DNA of 64,000 nt from Nocardioides nematodiphilus (GCF_020216525.1 NZ_JAIWOY010000008.1:62001-126000), one strand, 5' to 3'; positions 8,700 through 18,247 are shown, counted from the first letter of the stretch. A program made the numbers and translations. The notes: a model not told the origin generated them from the letters alone.

Positions 8700-9617
8700 T
8701 CAGACGGTGACGTGCGGGGTCAGCTTCTCCAGCGTCGCGGGGCCGATGCCATCCACCTCGAGCAGCTCCTGGACCGACGTGAAGCCGCCGTTCTGCTCGC
8801 GCCACTCGAGGATCGCTTGGGCGGTCACCGGGCCGACGCCGGGCAGGGTGTCCAGCTCCTCGGCGGTCGCGGTGTTGAGGTTGACCAACCCACCGTCGCC
8901 CGTGGCGCCTGGCAGCGGCACTCCCGATCCGAGGCTGGAGGCAGCGACCGGAGCACCCACGACGACCTGCTGGCCGTCGGCGAGCACCGCCGCGAGGTTG
9001 AGACCTCGCAGCGTGCCGCGGCGCGGGACACCGCCCGCCGCCTTGAGGGCATCGGTGACCCGCGAGCCGGTCGGCAGGATCACGATCCCCGGTCGGCGGA
9101 CCTTGCCCTCGACGTCGACGGTCACCATCGCGGCCGCTGACGTCGCGCTCGGTGCGACCACAGCGGTCGCGGTGGCGCCACCTCCGGTGGCAGCGAGCGG
9201 TACGAGGGGCGATGCGGCCGCGGTGGGCGCCGAGACCGGGGACAGATCGGTGGCCCGACCACGGGCGAGCCACCAACAGGTGAGCGCGAGGGCGGCGGCG
9301 AGGACGAGCGCGATCACGGTGAGCTGGGAGGGCCCCAGCCGAGCGCGCCCCTGGAGGGCCTCCGGGAGCCGCGGCCGCATCGTGAGCGAACGGCGTGCGG
9401 CATGGCGCCCGGGCTCCGGGACCAGCGCCACCACCGGTGACTCCGGCACCGCAGGTGACGCCCCCTCCGCCGCCTCCACGCCGGGCCACGCCACCGCCGC
9501 GGTGTGCGCCGTCCACCACGCGCTCTTTTCCGGAGTGCCCTCGGCAGCGGTCTCGGCACGCACCAGGGCGAGCCGCCTGCTCAGGGTCTCCTGCTGCACG
9601 TCGGGTCGAGTTCGCAT
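8700..9617 (-). CDS. comEA: ComEA-like DNA receptor with helix-hairpin-helix domain
   Basis: 305 aa. A cytoplasmic N-terminal tail of about 95 residues, one transmembrane helix (about 97-119), a low-complexity Ala/Thr linker, a SLBB domain (VDVEGKVRRPGIV) and a C-terminal double HhH motif (NLNTATAEELDTLPGVGP) that binds duplex DNA outside the membrane. It is longer than Bacillus ComEA (about 205 aa) because of the N-terminal tail, as is usual in actinobacteria. It would deliver DNA to ComEC, encoded immediately downstream. Confidence 0.92.
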   Translation of the reverse strand: MRTRPDVQQETLSRRLALVRAETAAEGTPEKSAWWTAHTAAVAWPGVEAAEGASPAVPESPVVALVPEPGRHAARRSLTMRPRLPEALQGRARLGPSQLTVIALVLAAALALTCWWLARGRATDLSPVSAPTAAASPLVPLAATGGGATATAVVAPSATSAAAMVTVDVEGKVRRPGIVILPTGSRVTDALKAAGGVPRRGTLRGLNLAAVLADGQQVVVGAPVAASSLGSGVPLPGATGDGGLVNLNTATAEELDTLPGVGPVTAQAILEWREQNGGFTSVQELLEVDGIGPATLEKLTPHVTV

Positions 9618-9793
9618 GCCGCGACGCTAGGCCGGACCGACGACCGCCGCAGCCGCCCGAAGACGTCCTGGGGACAACGATGCCCGCGGGCCACCCTGTG
9701 GACGGGAAGTGGCTCGAACCGCACCCTCCGGCACCCGAGCGACCGCCGAGCGAGGAGCGAGCGCGACGCCTTGGCCACCGAGCGCGGGCAGCG

Positions 9794-10648
9794 CTAGAGC
9801 GCCGGCGCCACCACGACCGAGAGCATGCCCGGACCCACATGCGCGCCGAGGCCGGCGCCGACCTCGCCCACGTGCACGGGGACCGCGAGGCGCTCCCCCA
9901 GGCCGGCGGTGAGCGACTCGGCGAGCCGCTCGGCCCGCTCGGCGGCAGCGAGGTGGCCGACGGCCACCTCGACCTGACCCTCGGGCACCGCCACGAGCGC
10001 GAGCTCCTCCATCCGGGCGAGCGCCCGCTGCGATGTGCGCACCTTCTCCATCACCACCACCCGGCCGTCCTCGAACGTCAGCAGGGGTTTGACCGCGAGC
10101 GCCGAGCCGACGAGAGCGGCCGCAGTGCCGATCCGCCCGCCGCGTCGCAGCGGCTCCAGCGAGTCGACGTACATCAGGGTGCGGGTGGCCTCGGCGCGCG
10201 CCTTCGCGATCCGGGCGGCCTCCTCGATCGAGGCGCCGCCGCGTACGGCCTGCAGGGCTGCTGCTGCGGCGAAGCCGACCGAGGGTCCGACGGCCCGGGT
10301 GTCGAGCGTGGTCACCGGGATCGACACCTCACGCGCCGCCAGCTGGGCCGACTCCAGAGTGCCGCTCAGCTCTGCGGAGAGGTGGATCGAGAGGATCTGG
10401 TCGTGGCCCTCGGCGGCGAGCCGGGCGTAGACGTCGCGCATCGTCGCCGGCGACGGGCGTGACGTGCTGACCTTGCGCTTGGCGGCGAAGGCGGCCAGAA
10501 CGGCGCTCGGCGAGGCCTCCTCGTCGCCCTCGGCGAAGCACTCCTCGTCGATGACGACCTGCAACGGCACGACCGTCACGCCGGCGGGCATCTCCCCGGT
10601 GGGAAGGAGCGCGGTCGAGTCGGTGACGACTGCGATCGACGATGCCAT
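9794..10648 (-). CDS. DegV family fatty-acid-binding protein
   Basis: 284 aa. Starts IAVVTDSTALLP, the DegV signature; TSRPSPATM and SLEPLRRGGRIG are further family blocks. DegV proteins bind a fatty acid between two domains and, as FakB homologues, can present it to the kinase FakA. No fakA is visible here, so a role in exogenous fatty-acid activation is inference from the family. It ends 176 bp upstream of comEA on the same strand; that gap shows no gene. Confidence 0.88.
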   Translation of the reverse strand: MASSIAVVTDSTALLPTGEMPAGVTVVPLQVVIDEECFAEGDEEASPSAVLAAFAAKRKVSTSRPSPATMRDVYARLAAEGHDQILSIHLSAELSGTLESAQLAAREVSIPVTTLDTRAVGPSVGFAAAAALQAVRGGASIEEAARIAKARAEATRTLMYVDSLEPLRRGGRIGTAAALVGSALAVKPLLTFEDGRVVVMEKVRTSQRALARMEELALVAVPEGQVEVAVGHLAAAERAERLAESLTAGLGERLAVPVHVGEVGAGLGAHVGPGMLSVVVAPAL

Positions 10649-10691
10649 GGCCTAGACCCTAGCGGGTGACGGTCGCCACTCGCTGGGTCGA

Positions 10692-10710
10692 GATCGGCGT
10701 CACGCCGATC
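10692..10710. promoter_or_regulatory. 19-bp perfect palindrome, possible operator upstream of degV
   Basis: GATCGGCGT and ACGCCGATC flank one central base. It lies 44 bp upstream of the degV start and 52 bp upstream of the possible small gene on the other strand, a position typical for a divergent operator. The binding protein is unknown. Confidence 0.45.
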
Positions 10711-10762
10711 ACATCGTCCACGTTCGTGACAGTGGACCTCAGACATGGGTACAGAGCACGTC

Positions 10763-10879
10763 ATGACCATCGAGATCAATGAACGTGGGCAGTCCCCCGA
10801 CGCCGCTGAGCTGCCCGGGGTCATCCTGCTCGTCAGCCTGGTGGCGATCCTGACGCTGATCTGCTGGCTCAGCCTCTGA
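10763..10879 (+). CDS. Possible 38-aa single-pass membrane protein
   Basis: An open frame from ATG 10763 (or ATG 10745, six codons longer) to TGA 10877-10879. It encodes a polar N-terminus (MTIEINERGQSPDAAEL) followed by one hydrophobic helix (GVILLVSLVAILTLICWL) and stops just after it. The hydrophilic-then-helix layout is typical of small membrane proteins. No convincing ribosome-binding site is visible, and I recognise no family. It is divergent from degV and shares the palindrome region. Confidence 0.4.
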   Translation: MTIEINERGQSPDAAELPGVILLVSLVAILTLICWLSL

Positions 10880-11050
10880 CGTCGTCGGCGCGCCGGCCCC
10901 TCTGCCCCGCGACGATCTGAACCTAGGACACAGCCGCACGATCAGAAGACCGGCGCGCCCCGCAGAACGCGTACGTCCGCGACGACCTGGGCGAGGACCA
11001 GCGACGGTGCCGTGGAGGAGCGCGACGATTCCGGCGTGCTCGATGCCCGA

Positions 11051-11174
11051 CCGGGCGATGTCAGCCCGGCCGGGCGATGTCAGCCCGGCCGGGCTCGTGG
11101 CGCCGACACCGGGTTGCCGACGACCACGCACGCCTCGAGAAGTGACCTCTCGGGCCGCAGAAAGTGACTTCTCG
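11051..11174. repeat. Short hairpin-forming repeats downstream of leuS
   Basis: Two 19-bp direct repeats (11051-11069 and 11070-11088, with a partial third) each form CCGGGC/GCCCGG stems. Nearer leuS, 11136-11152 and 11157-11174 are imperfect copies of GAGAAGTGACTTCTCG; together they can pair as a longer stem 3' of the leuS stop. There is no T-run, so terminator function is uncertain. Confidence 0.6.
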
Positions 11175-11176
11175 AC

Positions 11177-13600
11177 TCAGACGACGATGTTGACGAGCTT
11201 CGGCGCCCGGACGATGACCTTCTTCGGCACCTCACCACCGAGGTCGACCGCAGCCAGCGCGAGCGCCTCCAGGTCGCCCTCCGAGATCGAGGGCGGGACC
11301 TCGAGACGGGCGCGGACCTTGCCCTTGACCTGGACGACCGCGGTGACGGTGTCGTCGACCAGCAGCGCCTCGTCGATCGCCGGCCAGCCGGCGCGGGCGA
11401 CCGTGGTGTCGAGCTGCGGGTTGCGGCCGAGCCGCTCCCACATCTCCTCCGCGGTGTAAGGCGCGACCAGAGACAGCAGGATCGCGACGGCCTCGACGGC
11501 CTCCCGTACGGCGGGGTCAGCGGCGCCGGCACCCGAGTCGATGGTCTTGCGGGTCGCGTTGACCAGCTCCATCGTGCGGGCCACGACCACGTTGAAGCGG
11601 TAGCTCTCCATGAGGCCCTCGACCTCGTGCAGCGTCTTGTGCGTGACCCGACGCAGCGCGACATCGCCCTCGGCGGCGTCGACGCCTGGGGCCGAGGTCA
11701 CGTCGGTCGCGAGCCGCAGCGCACGCTGCAGGAAGCGCACCGAGCCGGCCGGCGAGACGTCGGCCCAGTCGATGTTGTCCTCCGGCGGGCCGGCGAAGAC
11801 CAGCGTCAGGCGGACGGCGTCGACGCCGAACTCGTCGAGCTGCTCGCCGAGGTTGACGCCGTTGCCGAGCGACTTGGACATCTTCTTGCCCTGGTTGATC
11901 ACGACGCCCTGCGACATCAGCCGGGTGAAGGGCTCCTCGAACTCGAGGTAGCCCTTGTCGTGCAGGACGTAGGTGAAGAAGCGCGAGTAGAGCAGGTGGA
12001 GCACCGCGTGCTCGACGCCGCCGACGTACTGGTCGACCGGGCCCCACTGCTTGAGCGCCTCCACGTCGAAGGGCGCGGTGTCCAGGTGCGGGGAGACGTA
12101 GCGCAGGAAGTACCACGACGAGTCGACGAAGGTGTCCATCGTGTCGGAGTCGCGCTTGGCGGGACCGCCGCACTGCGGGCACTCGACGTTCGCCCAGGAC
12201 TCGATCGCGGCCAGCGGGGAGCTGCCCTTGGGCTTGAGCTCCTCGCCCTTCACGTCGTCGGGCAGCCGGACGGGCAGCTCCGACTCGGGCACCGGGACCT
12301 CACCGCACGTCTCGCAGTGGATGATCGGGATCGGGGCGCCCCAGAAGCGCTGGCGCGAGAGCAGCCAGTCGCGCAGGCGGTAGTTGACCGTGCCCTGCCC
12401 GGTGCCGGCGGCCTCGAGCTTGGCGATCGCCTCGGCGACCGCGGCCGCCTTGTCGTACGGGGGCGCGTCCTCGGAGTCGTCGTAGACCGGCACGATCGGC
12501 AGGTCGAACTTCTCAGCGAACTCGCGGTCGCGCTGGTCGTGCGCGGGCACGGCCATGATCGCGCCGGTGCCGTAGTCGGCCAGCACGTAGTCGGCGGCCC
12601 AGACCGGGATCTGCTCACCGGTCAGCGGGTTGGTCGCGGTGATGCCCAGGTCGACGCCGGTCTTCGGGCGGTCGGTGGCCAGGCGATCGATGTCGGAGGC
12701 CTTGCGGGTCTCCTCGACGTACGCCTCGAGCACGCCGGCCTGCGCGGGGGCGACGACCTCGGCGGCGAGGGCGGCGTCGGCGGCGACGACCATGAAGGTC
12801 GCGCCGGCCAGCGTGTCGGGGCGGGTGGTGAAGACCGTGACGGTCCGCTCCTCGCCGGAGGCGAGGCGCATGACGAAGTCGACGTGAGCGCCCTCGGATC
12901 GACCGATCCAGTTGCGCTGCGAGGCGACGACGCGGTCAGGCCAGTTGCCCTCGAGCTGGTCGATGCCGTCGAGCAGGCGCTGGGCGTAGTCGGTGATCTT
13001 GAAGTACCACTGCGTCAGCTCCTTCTTGGTCACCACCGCGCCACAGCGCTCGCAGGTGCCGTCGGCCAGGACCTGCTCGTTGGCGAGCACGGTCTGGTCG
13101 TTGGGGCACCAGTTGACCGGGGAGTTCTTGCGGTAGGCCAGGCCCCACTCGCGGAACTTCAGGAAGAGCCACTGGGTCCAGCGGTAGTACTCGGGGTCGG
13201 AGGTGTGCAGGCGCGTGGACCAGTCGAAGGAGACGCCGTAGCGGCGGAAGGACTCCGCCTGGGTCTCGATGTTGGCGTAGGTGTACTGCGCCGGGTGCTC
13301 GTTGCGCTTGATGGCCGCGTTCTCGGCCGGCAGGCCGAAGGAGTCCCAGCCGATCGGGTTGAGGACGTCGTAGCCCTTCTGCCACCAGTAGCGCGCGAGC
13401 ACGTCGTGCAGCGCCATCACCTCGGCGTGGCCCATGTGCAGGTCACCCGACGGGTAGGGGAACATCGTCAGCGCGTAACGCTTCTCGGCGCCCCCGAGCA
13501 GCCCCGCCTTGAACGGATCGATCCGCTCCCAGACCGGTCGCCACTTCTCCTGCAGCGCCTCGACGTCGTACGTCGTGGCCTCGTGCTGCTCCTGCGTCAT
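11177..13600 (-). CDS. leuS: Leucyl-tRNA synthetase
   Basis: 807 aa class Ia aminoacyl-tRNA synthetase. HIGH-type motif HMGH at 55-58 after [23 protein letters not shown] and the CP1 editing domain follow; KMSKS is at 573-577; a tRNA-binding helical domain and a small C-terminal domain complete it. The ATG at 13600 has a GAGGG ribosome-binding site; a longer frame to 13642 is not needed. Length and domain order are normal for bacterial LeuRS. It is probably transcribed alone, with short hairpin repeats after its stop. Confidence 0.97.
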   Translation of the reverse strand: MTQEQHEATTYDVEALQEKWRPVWERIDPFKAGLLGGAEKRYALTMFPYPSGDLHMGHAEVMALHDVLARYWWQKGYDVLNPIGWDSFGLPAENAAIKRNEHPAQYTYANIETQAESFRRYGVSFDWSTRLHTSDPEYYRWTQWLFLKFREWGLAYRKNSPVNWCPNDQTVLANEQVLADGTCERCGAVVTKKELTQWYFKITDYAQRLLDGIDQLEGNWPDRVVASQRNWIGRSEGAHVDFVMRLASGEERTVTVFTTRPDTLAGATFMVVAADAALAAEVVAPAQAGVLEAYVEETRKASDIDRLATDRPKTGVDLGITATNPLTGEQIPVWAADYVLADYGTGAIMAVPAHDQRDREFAEKFDLPIVPVYDDSEDAPPYDKAAAVAEAIAKLEAAGTGQGTVNYRLRDWLLSRQRFWGAPIPIIHCETCGEVPVPESELPVRLPDDVKGEELKPKGSSPLAAIESWANVECPQCGGPAKRDSDTMDTFVDSSWYFLRYVSPHLDTAPFDVEALKQWGPVDQYVGGVEHAVLHLLYSRFFTYVLHDKGYLEFEEPFTRLMSQGVVINQGKKMSKSLGNGVNLGEQLDEFGVDAVRLTLVFAGPPEDNIDWADVSPAGSVRFLQRALRLATDVTSAPGVDAAEGDVALRRVTHKTLHEVEGLMESYRFNVVVARTMELVNATRKTIDSGAGAADPAVREAVEAVAILLSLVAPYTAEEMWERLGRNPQLDTTVARAGWPAIDEALLVDDTVTAVVQVKGKVRARLEVPPSISEGDLEALALAAVDLGGEVPKKVIVRAPKLVNIVV

Positions 13601-13702
13601 CGCCCTCGTCCCTCTACCGTCCGGTGAAACCTGGACGATCATCCCAGACCGAGGGGTCAGACTCCTACGCAGTGCGCCTTAGCGCTCTCCGCTCACAGGT
13701 GC

Positions 13703-14350
13703 CTACGCGGGCAGCAGCAGGGCGGGCAGCAGCTGGCGCAGCGACAGCTCGATCTGGTCCAGCGCCGGCGTCGGGCGGTCGTGCATCCTGAGCAGCGCCT
13801 GCTGGAAGAGGCCGTCGACGATGGCGTACGCGATCTGCGGCGAGACCGCGATCTCGCAGCCGGCGAGCTCGGCGTAGCGCGAGACGACCCGCCAGACCAT
13901 GTCCAGCAGCCAGCCGTCGATCAGGTCGACGGTCTCGCGCAGCGGCTCCTCGAACATGCTCGCCGAGCGCAGGTCGTACCAGAGGCGGTGCATCGGCGCA
14001 TCCGAGCTGAGCGTCAGGCGCAGCTTGGCGATGAAGCCCTCGACGAGCTCCTCGGCGGTGGTGGAGCGGGCGATGATGTCGTCGTAGCGCTGCACGCAGC
14101 GCGACTTGTGGAACCGCACGCAGTAGACGATGAGCTCGTTCTTGTCGCGGAAGTAGTAGTGCACGACGCCGTGGCTGAACGGGGAGTTCGCGGCGATGTC
14201 GCGCAGACCGGTACGGGCATAGCCCAGCTCACCCAGGGTGACGAGCGCCGACTCCGCGAGCTGGTCGCGGCGCGTCTGGTGCTTGTCCTCGGTGCTTCGG
14301 CGTGGGTGAAGGACCACGCCCTCCTCGGCGGCAGCGCTACTCGCGACCAT
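13703..14350 (-). CDS. TetR family transcriptional regulator
   Basis: 215 aa from ATG 14350, which has GGAG seven bases upstream; a TTG 12 bp earlier is possible but unneeded. The N-terminal HTH (LRDIAANSPFSHGVVHYYFRDKNELI) is the classic TetR DNA-binding fold, and the C-terminal helical domain (MHRLWYDLRSASMFEE) is of the BetI-like subgroup. The ligand is unknown. The 272 bp upstream separate it from the alcohol dehydrogenase on the same strand and probably hold its promoter. Target genes cannot be assigned. Confidence 0.85.
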   Translation of the reverse strand: MVASSAAAEEGVVLHPRRSTEDKHQTRRDQLAESALVTLGELGYARTGLRDIAANSPFSHGVVHYYFRDKNELIVYCVRFHKSRCVQRYDDIIARSTTAEELVEGFIAKLRLTLSSDAPMHRLWYDLRSASMFEEPLRETVDLIDGWLLDMVWRVVSRYAELAGCEIAVSPQIAYAIVDGLFQQALLRMHDRPTPALDQIELSLRQLLPALLLPA

Positions 14351-14622
14351 GGTGAACTCCAATCAGCGGCCAACCCCCCGAGCAGCAACCCTAACCCCGC
14401 GAACGCGTCCCTGGGTACGAATCCGACGGGTCATTGAAGGTCCCGGTTTCCGTGTCTAGACAGGCGTGAAATCCCTCCACCTGACCAGAAATGTTCGACA
14501 CCGAATGATTTGGTGACGTGTACCTCACGTGTGAAGATGTCCGTGCGCCGCTGACCTGCTGCGTGACCCAGGCGAAGACCCCCCCATTTCGTCAGGGCCA
14601 CTGCCGGGTCAGCGGCGTCCTT

Positions 14623-15774
14623 TCATCCCCGGGACGGGTCGATCAGGATCTTGGCGTGCTCGCCGGCATCCGCGAGCTGGTCGAACGCCTCAGCGACGCC
14701 CGTGAGGCCGACGGTCCCGGTGACCAGCGGCGCCGGGTCGACGCGGCCGGAGGCGATCCACTGCAGGGTCTCGTGGAACTCGGCCGGGTCGTAGCCGAAG
14801 ACGAATCGCAGGTCGATCTCCTTGCCGATCGCGACGGCCGGGCGGATCTGGTCGGGCTCCATGCAGACGCCGACGACCAGGACCCGCGAGCGCAGCGGCG
14901 CGTCGGCGATCATCCGGTCGATCATCCCGGGGATGCCGACGCACTCGAACACGACCGGGCCCTGGGGGACCTGCCCGGCCCGCTCGGCCAGGCGCATGGC
15001 CCGCGCCCACGGCAGGAGCGGTACGGAGCGCAGGCCCCGCATGCTGCCCAGCGCCAGGTCGAAGAGCTCGGTCGCGCTGCGGATGTGCCCGCGACGCTTG
15101 CCGTACGCGTCGAACGGGTCGGTCACGCGGGGGTCGACCACGATGTCGGCGCCGCACCGCGCCGCCAGGTCGCGGCGGGCGCCGGACAGGTCGGAGGCGA
15201 CGACGGTCCGCACGCCGGCGGCCTTGAGCATGAGGATCACGGCCAGCCCGATCGGGCCGCAGCCGACCACGACCGCGACCTCGCGGGTGCCGATCTGCGC
15301 GCGCCGCACGGCATGGTGGGCGACCGCCAGCGGCTCGACCAGCGCGGCGTGATCATCAGGCACGGAGTCCGGCACCGGGAACGCGAAGGCCTCCGAGACC
15401 AGCACCTGCTCGGCGTAGGCGCCGGGCGCCTTCGGGGAGAGGCCGGTCAGGTGGACGCCCTCGCGGGTGCCGAGCATCGGCAGCGCCACCATCCGCGTCC
15501 CCTTCGCCCAGGCTCGCCGCGTCTTGGGACCGTACGCCGCGATGGTCCCGACGAACTCGTGGCCGAGCACGACGCTGTCGCCCGAGCGCATGAAGGCGTC
15601 GTAGCCCATCTCGGCGAGCGCGTCGGCGGTCACGTCCCCGTGCGTACGGGCGTGGAGGTCGGATCCGCAGATGCCGCAGCGGGTCACGTCGAGCAGGATC
15701 TGGCCGGGACCGGGCTGGAGATCGGCGACGTCGGCGACCTCCAGCCGGCCCTCGTGCGTGGTGACGGCTCTCAT
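14623..15774 (-). CDS. Zinc-dependent medium-chain alcohol dehydrogenase
   Basis: 383 aa. The catalytic-zinc region reads CGICGSDLH (Cys33) with GHEFVG downstream; the Rossmann motif GCGPIGLAV follows at mid-protein. The four-cysteine structural-zinc lobe of classical ADHs is absent; the loop there reads VALPMLGTREGVHLTG. The substrate is not deducible; a sorbitol/threonine-dehydrogenase-like or formaldehyde-related polyol oxidation is possible. Its ATG overlaps the stop of the upstream membrane-protein gene (ATGA), so the two are translationally coupled. Confidence 0.85.
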   Translation of the reverse strand: MRAVTTHEGRLEVADVADLQPGPGQILLDVTRCGICGSDLHARTHGDVTADALAEMGYDAFMRSGDSVVLGHEFVGTIAAYGPKTRRAWAKGTRMVALPMLGTREGVHLTGLSPKAPGAYAEQVLVSEAFAFPVPDSVPDDHAALVEPLAVAHHAVRRAQIGTREVAVVVGCGPIGLAVILMLKAAGVRTVVASDLSGARRDLAARCGADIVVDPRVTDPFDAYGKRRGHIRSATELFDLALGSMRGLRSVPLLPWARAMRLAERAGQVPQGPVVFECVGIPGMIDRMIADAPLRSRVLVVGVCMEPDQIRPAVAIGKEIDLRFVFGYDPAEFHETLQWIASGRVDPAPLVTGTVGLTGVAEAFDQLADAGEHAKILIDPSRG

Positions 15775-16565
15775 GCCGCCGAGTCTGGCACGGCCTCGAT
15801 CCGGTCGATCCGCGTCGCCGTCAGGTAGACCACGACGGCGAGGATCGCCACCAGGAAGCCGACGCTCGGCCACAGCGTGCCCAGCCCGAGGCCGCCCTCG
15901 GACCTCTCGGAGGCGAGGTAGTCGCCGATGTTGGCGCCCAGCGGGCGGGTGAGCACGAAGGCGACCCAGAAGGTCAGCACCGGGTTGATGCCAGCCTTCC
16001 AGGCGACCAGGCACAGCGCGATCAGGCCCAGCGGCAGCAGGATCGAGGCCCCCGGGGACCAGCCGGTCAGCTCGACGGTCCAGTCACCCAGGGCGGTGCC
16101 GAGGGCGAAGGTGACGAGGATGGTCAGCCAGTACCAGCCCTCACGCGAGGTGGTGTTGATCGCGTGGATCGACAGCGTCCGCTCGCGGGCGTACCAGGCC
16201 CCGAAGACGGCGATCAGCAGCACGGTGAAGACGGTGCTGCTGATCCACAGCGGCACGTCGTGACCGTCGGTGAGGTTGTCGGTCAGGAGGGTCCCCTCGA
16301 CGCTGACCAGCACGACGGTGAGCCAGTAGATCCAGGGCGTGTACGCGCGGGTGCGGAACTGGTAGGCGAGCGCCGCGACCAGGGCCACGCCGAAGAGGAC
16401 CGTGGTGTTGACCAGGCCGAAGCCGAGGGTCTCGTTGATGTAGTCGGCGAAGCTCTCGCCGACGCTGGTGCACAGGATCTTGATCACCCAGAAGTAGACG
16501 GTGACCTCAGGGACCTTGTTGAGCAGCGCCACCCGAGCCGGCGGCGAGGCAATGTTCGTCGTCAT
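15771..16565 (-). CDS. COG4705-like multi-pass membrane protein
   Basis: 264 aa from ATG 16565, with about eight hydrophobic helices. Three similar segments recur: FWVIKILCTSVGESFADYI, YWLTILVTFALGTALGDW and TFWVAFVLTRPLGANIGDYL, each an aromatic-Thr/Leu-Gly-Asp pattern, suggesting internal duplication. This matches what I remember of COG4705 membrane-anchored proteins, whose function is unknown. It is coupled to the alcohol dehydrogenase by a 4-bp overlap and follows the ZIP transporter gene by 47 bp on the same strand, so a three-gene operon behind the metal box is possible. Confidence 0.7.
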   Translation of the reverse strand: MTTNIASPPARVALLNKVPEVTVYFWVIKILCTSVGESFADYINETLGFGLVNTTVLFGVALVAALAYQFRTRAYTPWIYWLTVVLVSVEGTLLTDNLTDGHDVPLWISSTVFTVLLIAVFGAWYARERTLSIHAINTTSREGWYWLTILVTFALGTALGDWTVELTGWSPGASILLPLGLIALCLVAWKAGINPVLTFWVAFVLTRPLGANIGDYLASERSEGGLGLGTLWPSVGFLVAILAVVVYLTATRIDRIEAVPDSAA

Positions 16566-16612
16566 GGCCCCACCGTGGCGGCGGCGGGGTGCCGACAACC
16601 TGACTGAGCTGC

Positions 16613-17389
16613 TCAGACGCCGCCGGCGGTCACGATCGCGTCGGTGAGGAACCCGGCGGTCAGGCCGATGAGCAGACCCACGGAGAGGAGGTCCGTGCGA
16701 CGGGCCCGGGCCGCGACGCCGATCAGCTGGATGACGACGTAGAGGATCGAGCCGGCGGCGAGGGAGAGGAAGACGACGCTGACCGGCTCACTGGTGAAGC
16801 CGTGGCCGATGACCGTGCCGAGCAGCGTCGGACCCCCGCCGATGAGGCCGAGGAGCAGCAGGTACGGCCAGCTGGGCCGCTCCCCCTCGGCGCCGAGCGG
16901 CGCGACGATGCCGAAGCCCTCGGTGGCGTTGTGCAGCCCGAAGCCGATGACCAGCAGCACCGCGAGACCGATCTCGCCGGACGCGGCGGACTGCCCGATC
17001 GCGAGCCCCTCGGCGAAGTTGTGCAGCCCGATGCCGATCGCGATCATCATCGCCAGCTTGCGACCGTCGAGCTCCATGCCGGGCAGGCGGCGCTCGTACC
17101 CGACCAGGGCGAGGAGGCCGACGCCGACGCCGACGAGCATCAGCAGTCCGTACCCGATCGCCTTGCCGAGACCGCCGTCGCCCTCGTGCAGCGCGCCGAG
17201 CGCGCCGTCGATCGGCTCCCACGCGGCGGAGAGGACGTCCCACACCAGGAAGACCAGGACACCGACCGCGATGGCGGAGAGCAGCTGGCGCAGCACGGGT
17301 GCCGGCTTGGTCAGGCGGCCGATCGGGAGGCCGAGCACGATGGTCGCGCCGGCGATCAGGCCCAGGAGGAGGGTCTCGGAGAAGCTCAC
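16613..17389 (-). CDS. ZIP family divalent metal transporter
   Basis: 258 aa, eight predicted helices. The metal-pathway helices carry GIGLHNFAEGLAIG and GFGLHNATEGFGI, the paired HNxxEG motifs of ZIP transporters (ZupT/GufA-like). These usually import Zn, Fe or Mn. The region between helices 3 and 4 is short and lacks a His-rich loop. An excellent DtxR/IdeR-type box lies 11 bp upstream of the start, arguing for repression by iron or manganese and hence for Fe/Mn import; this is inference. It heads a possible operon with the COG4705-like protein and alcohol dehydrogenase. Confidence 0.85.
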   Translation of the reverse strand: MSFSETLLLGLIAGATIVLGLPIGRLTKPAPVLRQLLSAIAVGVLVFLVWDVLSAAWEPIDGALGALHEGDGGLGKAIGYGLLMLVGVGVGLLALVGYERRLPGMELDGRKLAMMIAIGIGLHNFAEGLAIGQSAASGEIGLAVLLVIGFGLHNATEGFGIVAPLGAEGERPSWPYLLLLGLIGGGPTLLGTVIGHGFTSEPVSVVFLSLAAGSILYVVIQLIGVAARARRTDLLSVGLLIGLTAGFLTDAIVTAGGV

Positions 17390-17399
17390 GGGGTGAAGA

Positions 17400-17418
17400 C
17401 TAGGTTTGCCTTACCTCA
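17400..17418 (-). promoter_or_regulatory. DtxR/IdeR-type iron box upstream of the ZIP gene
   Basis: On the minus strand the 19-mer TGAGGTAAGGCAAACCTAG matches the consensus TWAGGTWAGSCTWACCTWA at 16 of 19 positions. It ends 11 bp before the ZIP start codon, where a bound repressor would block initiation. It may also affect the divergent MBL-photolyase operon, whose start is 44 bp away. Confidence 0.75.
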
Positions 17419-17461
17419 CGTGGCTACCGTGCTGTTCGTCACGTACGCAAAGATGAGGCTC

Positions 17462-18247
17462 ATGCGGGTCCACCATCTCAACTGCGGCACGATGCGGCCG
17501 CCCCTGACTCCGGAGCTGGTCGCCCACGTGCTCCTCGTCGAGACCGACCGGGCCGGGCTGGTGCTCGTCGACACCGGGTACGGCCTCGCCGACGCCGCGG
17601 ACCCGGGTGCCCGCCTCGGCCCCGGCCGGCACCTGATCCGGCCGGTCCTCGACCCCACCGAGACGGCGTTGCGCCAGGTCGAGGCGCTCGGCTTCGCCGG
17701 CTCCGACGTACGGCACATCGTGCTGACGCACGCCGACATGGACCACATCGGTGGTCTCGCCGACTTCCCCGAGGCTCGGGTCCACCTGACCACCTCGGAG
17801 GCGCGCGCCGCCCAGCAGCCGCGCAGCCGGCTCGAGCGGACGCGCTACCGCGCCGCCCAGCTCGCCCACCGCCCGCATCTGGTCGAGCACTCCCCCGTCG
17901 CCGGCGAGGCCTGGCGGGGCTTCGCCGCGGCCCGCGAGCTGACCGAGATCTCGCCGGGCATCGTGCTCGTCGCGCTGCCCGGCCACACCCGCGGGCACGC
18001 CGCCGTCGCCGTCGACGCCGGAGAGCGGTGGGTCCTGCACGCCGGGGACGCGTTCTACGACGAGCGGCAGCTCTCCGGCGGCCGTACGCCCGCCTCGATC
18101 CTGCTCTCCGAGCGGTCGTTCGCCCACGAGTGGCGCCTCGTGCAGCGCAACCACGGCCGGCTCGCCGAGCTGTGGGCCCAGCGCGACCCGGGGCTGCTGC
18201 TGGTCAACGCCCACGACCCGGCGCTGCTGCGGCGCGCTCAGCGATGA
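17462..18247 (+). CDS. Metallo-beta-lactamase fold hydrolase
   Basis: 261 aa. HADMDHIGG is the HxHxDH zinc motif, followed by PGHTRGHAAV and HAGDAFYD, the remaining zinc ligands of an N-acyl-homoserine-lactonase/glyoxalase-II-like hydrolase. The C-terminal region ends NAHDPALL. The substrate is unknown. ATG 17462 is chosen because the family-type N-terminus begins MRVHHLNCGTM; ATG 17453 is an alternative. Its stop overlaps the photolyase start (ATGA), so it may serve with the photolyase, although no functional link is established. Confidence 0.85.
   Translation: MRVHHLNCGTMRPPLTPELVAHVLLVETDRAGLVLVDTGYGLADAADPGARLGPGRHLIRPVLDPTETALRQVEALGFAGSDVRHIVLTHADMDHIGGLADFPEARVHLTTSEARAAQQPRSRLERTRYRAAQLAHRPHLVEHSPVAGEAWRGFAAARELTEISPGIVLVALPGHTRGHAAVAVDAGERWVLHAGDAFYDERQLSGGRTPASILLSERSFAHEWRLVQRNHGRLAELWAQRDPGLLLVNAHDPALLRRAQR

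Larger units (their letters stand above)
10649..11176. other. Intergenic region between degV and leuS
   Basis: 528 bp holding a perfect palindrome (10692-10710), a possible 38-codon gene (10763-10879) and two short repeat clusters next to leuS (11051-11095 and 11136-11174). I see no tRNA or other RNA gene in 10880-11050. Confidence 0.6.

Noticed and set aside
14501-14506. CCGAAT as another SigK -10
   Set aside because: No CMATCC-like hexamer 15-16 bp upstream (CCTGAC instead) and no suitable gene behind it.
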